From an uncultured Roseiflexaceae bacterium (GTDB taxonomy: Bacteria; Chloroflexota; Chloroflexia; Chloroflexales; Roseiflexaceae), in contig CAIZHO010000109.1 in NCBI GenBank assembly GCA_903932805.1, forward strand, positions 1 through 5,799: DNA of 5,799 nt, written 5' to 3'. Under the pieces are notes generated by a model, which ran no database searches, was not told the DNA's origin, and saw only the letters and a program-made list of their open reading frames with translations. A program made the translations under genes and the position numbers. Positions 1 through 5,799 of this stretch are shown piece by piece; within the stretch, counting starts at the first letter, position 1; the number at the start of each line of letters is the position of its first letter.

Positions 1-1547
1 AGCACCACGTTGGCATCGAGGTTGATGGCCATGGTGCGGCGCCACTCGTCCATCGGCATGGCGTTGATGGCGCGGCTTTTGGGGAAGATGCCGGCGTTGA
101 GGACCAGCATATCGATGCCCCCAAATGCAATCACACCGGCATCGATGGCCGCTCCGATGGCTGCGTCGTCGCTGATGTCGCAGACCACGCTACAGACGTC
201 GGGACGGTTGTAAATGTTGGGCAAATCGGGATTGATGTCGAGGGCGACAACTGCGGCGCCCAGTCTCAAAAATGCCTCGACACAGGCACGGCCTATCCCC
301 GACGCAGCACCGGTGACGAGGACCACCTCGCCGCTGTGGACCGGTGGGGTGCCCGCGAGGCGCAGTTTGGCCTGCTCGAGCTCCCAGTATTCGATAGCGA
401 ACAAATCGGCATCGCCCAGCGGCGAGTAGCCGCCCAATTGCTCGGCAGCGCTGATGACCGGGATGCTCTGGCGGTAGACGTCTGCGCCGATGCGGGCGTC
501 TTTGACGGTGCGGCCGACGGTCAGCATGCCCAACTCGGGATCGAGGACGATGCGTGGCGCTGGGTCGAGCATCGTCAACGGGGCATCGACCGTGGCCGCT
601 TGGGTTGCAAACCAGTCGCGGTAGCGCTGTGCATAGGCTGCCACGTCACGCCCGACGAGTGGGATCTGACGAGTGCGGATGATGTGGTCGGGCGTGACAC
701 AGCCACGGGTGGACAGGTTTTCGCCGTCGGGCCGTGCCGCATATGCGCGGGTCAGCTCGTCGCGATGCGACATGACGATCATCGGCACGCCCGCTGCAGC
801 GCTGATATGGGCCCGCAGGGTCGCACGGGGAGATCGCGCAGCGGGGAATGGAGGTACGGTCGCAGCCGCCGCGCGGATGCGTTTTTCTGCATACTGCTCT
901 GCAGCGTCGACAGCGGCAATCATACGCTCGTAACTGGTCTGGGCATCGTCGCCCCACGTAAAAATGCCGTGATTGAGCAAGATGACCCCTTCGTGCTGCG
1001 GGGTCAGCTCGCGCGCGAACTGGAGCGCGCAATGCCGTGCCAAAGCAAAGCCGGGCATCACGTAGGGCACGATGAGAAAGCGCTCGCCGTACAGCTCGCG
1101 CATGTATTGCACCGCGTGGGGCGTATCGAGCAATGCCAACACGGTGTCGGCGTGGGTGTGATCGACGAAGGTGGCCGGTATGATGGCGTGCAGGATAGCC
1201 TCGACCGACGGGGTCGGTGCGCCGGCGTCGGTCATGGCGGTGCGCATGGCGTTGACCATGGCAGCATCGCTGAGGGACGGCAGTTGGGCCATACGCAAGA
1301 GCGCGTCGAGGCGCACCGGTGCAAAGCCACGGGCGTCGATGGTGCCCAGATCGTGACCGCTGCCCTTGATGTAGAGCAGGGTCTCGACGTCGCCGAAAAG
1401 GTTGGTGGTCTGGACTTTGACCGAGGTGTTGCCGCCGCCGTGCAAGACGAGGCGTTGGTCGGCGCCGAGCAGGCGCGATGTATAGATACGCAGGGCGAGG
1501 GGCGTGGTGTGCTGACGGGCATCGGCGTCGTTCCAACGGCTGTGCAT
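1..1547 (-). CDS. rhaEW: Bifunctional rhamnulose-1-phosphate aldolase / short-chain dehydrogenase (RhaEW-type), 3' end cut off by window
   Basis: Reading the minus strand from the ATG at 1547 gives 515 uninterrupted codons to the window edge. Residues 1-~400 are a class II (zinc) aldolase: HGGGNTSVK at 36-44, KGSGHD at 61-66, the likely catalytic Glu in SVEAILH (E116), and zinc-ligand histidines in DHTHAD (H130, H132) and LNHG (H193). From ~406 a Rossmann short-chain dehydrogenase begins: VTGAASGIG at 411-419, an acidic residue ending strand beta-2 (D437, favouring NAD+), and the LNAG motif at 483-486. The catalytic Tyr-x-x-x-Lys lies beyond the edge; the family is roughly 680-700 residues, so about 170 are missing. 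In characterised RhaEW proteins the aldolase splits L-rhamnulose-1-phosphate into DHAP and L-lactaldehyde, and the dehydrogenase oxidises lactaldehyde to lactate, in the cytoplasm. The start is supported by AGGAG six bases upstream. The substrate is inferred from family; no rhaA or rhaB is visible, so another sugar phosphate is possible. Confidence 0.9.
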   Translation of the reverse strand, partial: MHSRWNDADARQHTTPLALRIYTSRLLGADQRLVLHGGGNTSVKVQTTNLFGDVETLLYIKGSGHDLGTIDARGFAPVRLDALLRMAQLPSLSDAAMVNAMRTAMTDAGAPTPSVEAILHAIIPATFVDHTHADTVLALLDTPHAVQYMRELYGERFLIVPYVMPGFALARHCALQFARELTPQHEGVILLNHGIFTWGDDAQTSYERMIAAVDAAEQYAEKRIRAAAATVPPFPAARSPRATLRAHISAAAGVPMIVMSHRDELTRAYAARPDGENLSTRGCVTPDHIIRTRQIPLVGRDVAAYAQRYRDWFATQAATVDAPLTMLDPAPRIVLDPELGMLTVGRTVKDARIGADVYRQSIPVISAAEQLGGYSPLGDADLFAIEYWELEQAKLRLAGTPPVHSGEVVLVTGAASGIGRACVEAFLRLGAAVVALDINPDLPNIYNRPDVCSVVCDISDDAAIGAAIDAGVIAFGGIDMLVLNAGIFPKSRAINAMPMDEWRRTMAINLDANVV

Positions 1548-1553
1548 GATGGA

Positions 1554-1558
1554 CTCCT
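1554..1558 (-). promoter_or_regulatory. Ribosome binding site of the aldolase/dehydrogenase gene
   Basis: On the minus strand this reads AGGAG, inside GCAGGAGT, with six bases between it and the ATG at 1547. It fixes the start of the minus-strand gene, whose N-terminus then reads MHSRWNDADA, matching the WND motif near the start of this family. Confidence 0.75.
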
Positions 1559-1575
1559 GCGGCAGGGTGTGTTTG

Positions 1576-1588
1576 GGGTAGCATACCC
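1576..1588. promoter_or_regulatory. 13-bp palindrome in the divergent promoter region; candidate operator
   Basis: GGGTA-GCA-TACCC is a perfect 5-bp inverted repeat around a 3-bp centre. On the minus strand its centre contains TATGCT (1585 to 1580), a 4-of-6 match to a -10 box, placed to serve the minus-strand gene, though no good -35 lies at the right distance. An operator overlapping a -10 would suit a repressed sugar-catabolic gene. This is inference; a 5-bp half-site can arise by chance and no regulator gene is in view. Confidence 0.3.
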
Positions 1589-1602
1589 GATTTGGCGCGG
1601 TG

Positions 1603-1640
1603 TTGATGTGAGGGCCGAGGCGGGGAGTATAATACAGCGG
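1603..1640 (+). promoter_or_regulatory. Promoter of the secreted-protein/rel unit, probably giving a leaderless mRNA
   Basis: A perfect TATAAT lies at 1628-1633. The best -35 candidate is TTGATG at 1603-1608 (4 of 6), with a long 19-bp spacer, so the -35 is weak. The normal start of transcription, about seven bases after the -10, falls on or beside the GTG at 1640. The only purine-rich SD-like run, GGGGAG at 1622-1627, overlaps the -10 and would not be in the transcript. The -10 is embedded in the near-symmetric GTATAATAC (1627-1635), so the opposite strand also carries -10-like TATTAT and TATACT. Confidence 0.6.
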
Positions 1641-2791
1641 TGAAAATCAACTCCTTGGTGACAATGTGTGCCCTGTGTGGGTCGCTCTTGGGTAGCGCGT
1701 GTGCACTCCCGTCCGGCATCGAATTGCCGGTCGTGGCAACCAGCACGGTTGCGCTTTCGCCCACGCCCGAGCTGGTCTTGACCGCCTGGAAGTCGCCCGA
1801 CGGGCGGATCACGCTGCAGGTGCCGACGGGCTGGCAGATCGAGCACCACGAAGACGCTGGGCGTACGCTGTGGATATGGAACGCGCCGGATCGACGCGGC
1901 TTGGTGTCGTTGTTGGTCATCGCCAGCCCGACATTGCTGGCCGAACCACAGCGGCGCGAATTGTTGCTCCAGGCCGTCTCTCAGCTCGATGCCAGCGCCG
2001 AAGGCGACGTCCAACGGGCAAGCGACGGCACGTTGGTGCTCGAGGCGCGGGCCAACGGTACAAGCAGTGCGGGTACGGCGGTGCCGTTGTGGGTACGGGT
2101 CAGTGCCCAACAGTTCGACGACAGCGAGGCGATTGTGGTGATGGCCATGCCCAGTGTCGAACGTGCAGATTTTGTGCCGCGGGTCGCGACGGTCCAAGCG
2201 TCGCTCGGGATCGTCCCGTTGCCGACGCAGACGCCGGTGCCCACGGCCACGCCGGCGCCGTTCACGCGTGATGCGTTCGACGCAGACGAGGGGCGCTGGT
2301 TCATCGGCGACGATCTGCGCCGCGCGATGACGATACGCGACGGGGTCTATCACATGTATCTGCGCATGGCCGAGAGTTACTATCTGAGTGCGCCGGCCGA
2401 GGTCGAACGCACCGATCAGTCTATCCGCGTGACGTCGCGCTTCGACGGGGTGGCGCGGATCGGGGTGGCGCTGCGCTTCAAATACCGCGGGGACGAACGT
2501 CGTGACTATGTGGCGTGTTGGATTAGTCCAATCCAGCGCTATGGCTGCTTCCGCTCCGAGGCAGATAATTGGACCGCCTACCAAGAAGTCGCCACAAGTG
2601 ATGTGATTGTGCCCGAAGGCCCCAATGCGCTGGAGATGGCAGTCGCCGGGGGGCAGTATGTGTTCCGCGTCAATGGGGTCGAGTTAGCCTCGTTTGCCAT
2701 CGAAAACGCTGACCCGGGAGTCCCTGCGTTGTATGTCGAGACGTTCGACAGCGCTGCAGGGGGATTTTTTGACGATGTCGAAACCAAGTAG
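1640..2791 (+). CDS. Secreted or lipid-anchored two-domain protein of unknown function
   Basis: The gene encodes 383 residues from a GTG start. Residues 1-21 look like a short export signal: Lys2, a hydrophobic stretch, then LLGSAC with Cys21 as possible lipidation site; Gly at -3 makes the lipobox imperfect, so plain secretion is also possible. Residues ~45-190 begin SPDGRITLQVPTGWQ and resemble the PsbP-like/DUF1795 type of domain, in which a 'features of a good beta strand then P-x-GW' opening is typical. A Pro/Thr linker (PLPTQTPVPTATPAP, 193-207) leads to residues ~208-383, a beta-rich region (DAFDADEGRWF, IRDGVYHMYL, ending GGFFDDVETK) reminiscent of concanavalin-like/DUF1080 sugar-binding folds. 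No catalytic residues are recognisable. The linker style is common in Chloroflexi envelope proteins. It is followed after 22 bp by rel on the same strand, so the two are probably co-transcribed. Domain assignments are by eye; the function is unknown. Confidence 0.85.
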   Translation: MKINSLVTMCALCGSLLGSACALPSGIELPVVATSTVALSPTPELVLTAWKSPDGRITLQVPTGWQIEHHEDAGRTLWIWNAPDRRGLVSLLVIASPTLLAEPQRRELLLQAVSQLDASAEGDVQRASDGTLVLEARANGTSSAGTAVPLWVRVSAQQFDDSEAIVVMAMPSVERADFVPRVATVQASLGIVPLPTQTPVPTATPAPFTRDAFDADEGRWFIGDDLRRAMTIRDGVYHMYLRMAESYYLSAPAEVERTDQSIRVTSRFDGVARIGVALRFKYRGDERRDYVACWISPIQRYGCFRSEADNWTAYQEVATSDVIVPEGPNALEMAVAGGQYVFRVNGVELASFAIENADPGVPALYVETFDSAAGGFFDDVETK

Positions 2792-2798
2792 CTCGGCT

Positions 2799-2804
2799 GA
2801 GGAG
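2799..2804 (+). promoter_or_regulatory. Ribosome binding site that decides the rel start
   Basis: GAGGAG lies nine bases before the ATG at 2814 and is the best SD in this junction. A second in-frame ATG at 2775 has a weaker AGGGGGA (2758-2764) ten bases upstream and would overlap the preceding gene by 17 bp. The 2814 start is preferred because of the stronger SD and because the extra 13 residues (MSKPSSSAEESTT) are low-complexity and not part of the family core. Confidence 0.7.
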
Positions 2805-2813
2805 TCCACCACC

Positions 2814-5057
2814 ATGACCAATGGCATGACACCATCGTCGGACCAGCGCAAACTTGCGCCGGGCGGGGCACTGATCCCTGACCACGAGCTGATGTACGCG
2901 CCAGTCATCAATGAGTTGACCACGCGCTTCCGCGCCATTGCAACGCACGACCCACACATCGAAGAATTCGTCGAAAAAGTGCGTCAGGCGTTCGCCGTGG
3001 CCGCCGCTGCCCACGCCCACCAATCGCGTGAATCGGGCGAGCCGTATATTAATCACCCCGTTGCCGTTGCCACCATCCTGATCGAATTGCACATCGACGC
3101 CGAGACCATCATGGCGGCCCTGTTGCATGATGTCATCGAAGACACGAGTATCAGTTATGAGCAAATCGAAGGGTTGTTTGGGCCCGATGTGGCGGCTTTG
3201 GTAGACGGCGTCACCAAACTGTCCGAGCTCGAGGTCCGACCCAAAGAAGAAGCCCAGGCCGAAAACTACCGCAAGATGTTCGTCTCGATGGCCAATGACC
3301 CGCGTGTGGTGCTGGTCAAACTGGCAGACCGCCTACACAACATGCGCACCATCCACGCCACCAAACCCGAAAAACAGAAGCGCATCGCCCGCGAAACGAT
3401 GGAAATCTATGTCCCCCTGGCGCACCGCCTTGGGATCGGCCAGCTCAAGTGGGAGCTCGAAGACCGCTCGTTTGCCATCCTCGAACCCGACCACTACACC
3501 GAGATTAGTCGTCAGCTGGCCATGCGCCGCGACCTGCGCGAAAAAACCGTCCAGCGCGTGGTCGACCGCCTCGATGAGTTGCTCACCCACGAACACATTA
3601 CCGGCGAAGTCACCGGCCGGCCCAAGAACATCCATTCGATATATCGCAAGATGATGCGCAAAGGCGTGCGCCTCGAGCAAATCTACGACCAACTGGCCGT
3701 GCGCGTTATGGTCAACACGGTCCCCGAGTGCTACCAGGTGCTGGGGTTGGTGCACACCACCTGGCCGCCGGTACCGGGTGAGTTCGACGACTATATCGCC
3801 AACCCCAAAGAGAGCCTGTACCGCTCATTGCATACCACCGTACTCATCCCTGGCGGGCAGCCCTGTGAGGTGCAGATCCGTACGCACGATATGCATGAAG
3901 TCGCCGAACACGGTATCGCCGCGCACTGGCGCTACAAAGATGGCTACAAGGGGTCGGATCAGAACTTCGATGCAAAAATTGTCTGGCTCCGTGGGTTGAT
4001 GTCGTGGCGCAACGAAGTCGCCGATGCAACGGAGTTCGTCGAGCGCTTCAAGAGTGACTTCTTGGAAGAGCAGGTTTTTGTGTTTACGCCACGCGGCAAG
4101 ATTATCGACCTGCCGTTGGGCTCGACACCGGTGGATTTCGCATACCGGATCCACTCCGACGTAGGCAACAACTGCGTCGGCGCGCGCATCAACAACCGCA
4201 TGGTGCCGCTGGATTATCAGATTCAGACCGGCGAGATGATCGAAATCATGACCAAGCGCACCTCGAACGGCCCAAGCCGGGACTGGATGAACTTCGTCAA
4301 GACCGTCAGCGCCCGGGCGCACATCCGACGCTTCTTTAAGCGGGCCGATCGGGGCGAAAACATTGCGGCCGGACGCGAAATGTTGGAAAAAGAGTTCAAA
4401 CGCCTCGGATTGGTGGTTTCGCTCGAAGACGCCGCCAACATGGTGGGTATCAAAATCATCGACGACATGTTTGCGCAGATCGGCGACGGCGAATTATCGG
4501 CACGGACCATCGGCCAAAAAATCCTCGCCGTGCAGATGAAAGAAAACGAACCGGTCGACCCGCCCATGCCCAACGCCCCCAAAACGACCACGGTGGGCAG
4601 TGCCGACATCCGCGTGCGCGGTATCGATGGCATGTTGACGCGCTTGGCGCGCTGTTGCAACCCGGTCGTTACCGAGCCCATCGCTGGCTATGTGACCCGT
4701 GGCCGCGGGGTGACTATCCACCGCGCTGATTGCCACAACATCCTCAACGAACCGGATCGCAATCGCATCGTGGCGGTCAACTGGGGTGGGTCGGTGCCCA
4801 AACTCGGCTTTTCGGTGCCCCTCCAGATCGAGTCGTGGGATCGCGTCGGGCTGTGGCGCGATATTTCGTCGACGATTGCCGATGCGGGCATCAATATCGA
4901 CGTCGTCGAGCAGGTGCCCACCAAGCGCCACAATGTGTCGATGTTGCGGGCGATTATCCGCGTCCAGAGCGTCGAGCAACTCACGCGCCTGCTCGATCGG
5001 CTCAATCGGTTGCCCGATGTCATCGAGGCACGCCGCGAAAAAGGAACGTCGCGGTAG
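2814..5057 (+). CDS. relA: Bifunctional (p)ppGpp synthetase/hydrolase, RelA/SpoT (Rel) family
   Basis: This is the stringent-response enzyme: it makes (p)ppGpp from ATP and GDP/GTP and hydrolyses it, acting in the cytosol on ribosomes. From ATG 2814 it has 747 residues, a normal family length. The HD hydrolase (~55-210) is intact: R72, H81 (INHP), H105-D106, E109-D110, and D172/N176 in LADRLHNMRT align with R44, H53, H77-D78, E81-D82, D144/N148 of the Streptococcus Rel at a constant offset of 28. The synthetase (~260-380) has GRPK (R269, K271), D292, Y336, H340 and EVQIRT (E352). Next come TGS (~420-480, VFVFTPRGK), a helical region, the conserved-cysteine/zinc-finger domain (C614, C615, H636, C640) and an ACT domain (~665-744). 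Both activities are therefore expected. One oddity: Ser334 replaces the Asn usually two residues before the guanine-stacking Tyr. It probably shares the upstream gene's promoter; an alternative start is ATG 2775 (760 residues). Confidence 0.96.
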   Translation: MTNGMTPSSDQRKLAPGGALIPDHELMYAPVINELTTRFRAIATHDPHIEEFVEKVRQAFAVAAAAHAHQSRESGEPYINHPVAVATILIELHIDAETIMAALLHDVIEDTSISYEQIEGLFGPDVAALVDGVTKLSELEVRPKEEAQAENYRKMFVSMANDPRVVLVKLADRLHNMRTIHATKPEKQKRIARETMEIYVPLAHRLGIGQLKWELEDRSFAILEPDHYTEISRQLAMRRDLREKTVQRVVDRLDELLTHEHITGEVTGRPKNIHSIYRKMMRKGVRLEQIYDQLAVRVMVNTVPECYQVLGLVHTTWPPVPGEFDDYIANPKESLYRSLHTTVLIPGGQPCEVQIRTHDMHEVAEHGIAAHWRYKDGYKGSDQNFDAKIVWLRGLMSWRNEVADATEFVERFKSDFLEEQVFVFTPRGKIIDLPLGSTPVDFAYRIHSDVGNNCVGARINNRMVPLDYQIQTGEMIEIMTKRTSNGPSRDWMNFVKTVSARAHIRRFFKRADRGENIAAGREMLEKEFKRLGLVVSLEDAANMVGIKIIDDMFAQIGDGELSARTIGQKILAVQMKENEPVDPPMPNAPKTTTVGSADIRVRGIDGMLTRLARCCNPVVTEPIAGYVTRGRGVTIHRADCHNILNEPDRNRIVAVNWGGSVPKLGFSVPLQIESWDRVGLWRDISSTIADAGINIDVVEQVPTKRHNVSMLRAIIRVQSVEQLTRLLDRLNRLPDVIEARREKGTSR

Positions 5058-5062
5058 GGGTC

Positions 5063-5111
5063 AGTTAGTAGTTAGTAGTTATCAGTTTGCAGTTTGCAGT
5101 TTGCAGTTTGC
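5063..5111 (+). repeat. Seven tandem 7-bp repeats (AGTTNNN)
   Basis: Starting five bases after the rel stop codon, the sequence reads in strict 7-bp phase: AGTTAGT twice, AGTTATC once, then AGTTTGC four times (5084-5111). All units share AGTT and the variants are grouped rather than mixed, as expected from slippage amplification of single units. It resembles the heptanucleotide short tandem repeats (STRR) known from cyanobacteria; relationship to those is not claimed. Confidence 0.9.
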
Positions 5112-5168
5112 GCGCTGAGTTCGTTTCATCACCACACTGTATGGGGTGCAGAGCAAAACTCAGTGTAG

Positions 5169-5256
5169 AGATATCAGGTATCAGTGTCTGTGGGTGATTG
5201 TTGGCTGCAGTAAGCTGATATGTAACACAATCACTCGTCAGGTATCACTGATATCT
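5169..5256. repeat. Direct and inverted repeats in the rel/phosphatase spacer
   Basis: AGATATCAG at 5169-5177 is perfectly inverted as CTGATATCT at 5248-5256; TATCAGTG at 5179-5186 is inverted as CACTGATA at 5246-5253; CTGATAT recurs at 5215-5221. TCAGGTATCA occurs twice as a direct repeat (5174-5183 and 5238-5247). The middle also holds two adjacent heptamers, ATATCAG and GTATCAG (5171-5184), in the same style as the flanking arrays. The stretch 5112-5168 shows only a weak ACACTG/CAGTGT pair (5134-5139, 5161-5166). No T-tract terminator, tRNA or small gene is seen anywhere in 5058-5278. Confidence 0.65.
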
Positions 5257-5278
5257 AATCACTGATCACTGATCACTA
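5244..5278 (-). repeat. Five tandem 7-bp repeats (CAGTGAT on the minus strand)
   Basis: In 7-bp phase on the plus strand the units are ATCACTG, ATATCTA, ATCACTG, ATCACTG and ATCACTA. Read on the minus strand they are variants of (C/T)AGTGAT, so the AGT core faces the opposite way from the array at 5063-5111. The array ends exactly at the base before the TGA (5281-5279) of the convergent phosphatase gene. Confidence 0.8.
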
Positions 5279-5799
5279 TCATTGCGCCAGCAGCCGTGTC
5301 TGTGTCTGCACAAAAATCCGCTCGGCCATTTCTTTGCCATAGCGTTCGCTGACTTTGGCATAGCCGGTGCCCATCTGGGTGGGGCGGTAGGTGTCGCCGT
5401 GGGCGTCGCTGGCGACGATATCGACCAGGCCATGGTCGAACAACAGGGTGCTGTTCTTTTCGGTGACGGCGTTGGCAGTAATCTGGAACAACACGCCCGT
5501 CTCGTGGATGCGTTTGAGGTCGTCGAGATCGCGCTGGTTGTAGATGTAGCGTTCGGGGTGTGCCAGGACGACATGGTACCCTTCGGCAATCAAATCGACC
5601 GCGGTGGGCAAAAAGCGCATGTCGACGGCAAAGACCGGCATCTCGACGAGCACGGTGCGGCTGCCCGCCAGAGGGATGATGGTTTCGCTTTTGAGGTGGC
5701 GTGAAATCTGGTCGTGATAGTTAATCTCGGTCCCAGGCAAAATCGTCACATCGAGGCCGTCTGCAGCGGCCAGCTCTTGGAGCTCGTGCGCGCGTTCGC
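5279..5799 (-). CDS. cpsB: PHP-family tyrosine-protein phosphatase (CpsB/YwqE type), 5' end cut off by window
   Basis: The minus-strand frame is open from the window edge to TGA at 5281-5279, giving 172 codons; the family is about 250-260 residues, so the N-terminal ~80, with the first metal motif (HxHxxP), lie outside. Visible metal-site and family motifs, numbered in the fragment, are LPGTEIN (E24), AGSRTVLVEMP, VLAHPERY (H80, E82, R83) and SDAHGDTYRP (D131, H133, R138). Characterised relatives are manganese-dependent phosphatases that dephosphorylate the BY-kinase/Wzc-like tyrosine kinase controlling capsule or exopolysaccharide export. Here no kinase or export gene is visible, but the upstream side of the gene is outside the window. 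A GTG at 5749 is inside the conserved region and is not the true start. The gene converges on rel across the repeat-filled spacer. The family call is firm; the partner kinase is inferred from relatives. Confidence 0.9.
   Translation of the reverse strand, partial: ERAHELQELAAADGLDVTILPGTEINYHDQISRHLKSETIIPLAGSRTVLVEMPVFAVDMRFLPTAVDLIAEGYHVVLAHPERYIYNQRDLDDLKRIHETGVLFQITANAVTEKNSTLLFDHGLVDIVASDAHGDTYRPTQMGTGYAKVSERYGKEMAERIFVQTQTRLLAQ

Noticed and set aside
336..1643. Long open plus-strand frame (435 codons) opposite the aldolase gene
   Set aside because: It is antisense to a gene with intact aldolase and SDR motifs; its translation is rich in Gly/His/Arg/Asp with no family motifs. GC-rich codon bias opens such frames.
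1626..1650. Full -35/-10 promoter for the minus strand using TTGATT (1650-1645) with TATACT (1631-1626)
   Set aside because: The spacer is only 13 bp, too short for a normal sigma-70 promoter; only the symmetric -10 remains worth noting.
646..2584. Two long minus-strand open frames (646-1920 and 1232-2584) overlapping both the aldolase gene and the secreted-protein gene
   Set aside because: Both are rich in Arg/Ala/Pro/His, lack recognisable motifs and cross the promoter region; they are shadows of the real genes.
2694..2813. Upstream in-frame starts for rel at TTG 2694 and ATG 2775
   Set aside because: TTG 2694 would overlap the preceding gene by 98 bp. ATG 2775 is possible but has a weaker SD than ATG 2814 and adds only a low-complexity tail.
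5063..5278. CRISPR array
   Set aside because: Units are 7 bp and directly adjacent, with no unique spacers and no cas genes.
5058..5278. Rho-independent terminator or tRNA in the spacer
   Set aside because: No GC-rich hairpin followed by a T-run was found on either strand, and no cloverleaf or T-loop signature is present.
5282..5704. Plus-strand open frame of 140 codons opposite the phosphatase
   Set aside because: The minus strand carries AHPERY and SDAHGDTYRP of the PHP phosphatase family; the plus frame has no motif or SD.

Overview
The window looks like a piece of chromosome from a GC-rich bacterium, most likely a Chloroflexota (Chloroflexi) member. This is an inference from three things: a secreted protein whose domains are joined by a Pro/Thr linker (PTQTPVPTATPAP), a style common in that phylum; a fused aldolase/dehydrogenase of the rhamnose pathway, a form known from Chloroflexus as well as Bacillus and others; and the general look of the Rel protein. 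No phage, plasmid, transposon or CRISPR signature is visible.

Layout. Positions 1-1547 (minus strand, 3' end cut by the window edge) encode a bifunctional class II aldolase/short-chain dehydrogenase of the RhaEW type. It is divergently arranged, across a 92-bp promoter region (1548-1639), with a plus-strand pair. The first gene of the pair (1640-2791) encodes a secreted or lipid-anchored protein of unknown function with two putative domains. The second (2814-5057) is a full-length bifunctional (p)ppGpp synthetase/hydrolase (Rel/SpoT/RelA family) that follows after only 22 bp with its own strong Shine-Dalgarno. A 221-bp, visibly AT-richer intergenic stretch (5058-5278) follows, with two arrays of degenerate 7-bp tandem repeats, one just after the rel stop codon and one abutting the stop codon of the convergent gene. 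That convergent gene (5279-5799, minus strand, 5' end cut by the window edge) encodes the C-terminal two thirds of a PHP-type tyrosine-protein phosphatase of the CpsB/YwqE family, normally linked to polysaccharide export.

How the genes relate. The four genes do not form one pathway. The secreted protein and rel are probably co-transcribed from a near-consensus -10 box (TATAAT, 1628-1633) placed so that the first gene's mRNA would be leaderless. The rhamnose-type enzyme and the phosphatase belong to other transcription units extending outside the window. I found no convincing new system. The most unusual features are the heptamer-repeat spacer, the probable leaderless start, and the pairing of an envelope protein with the stringent-response enzyme.
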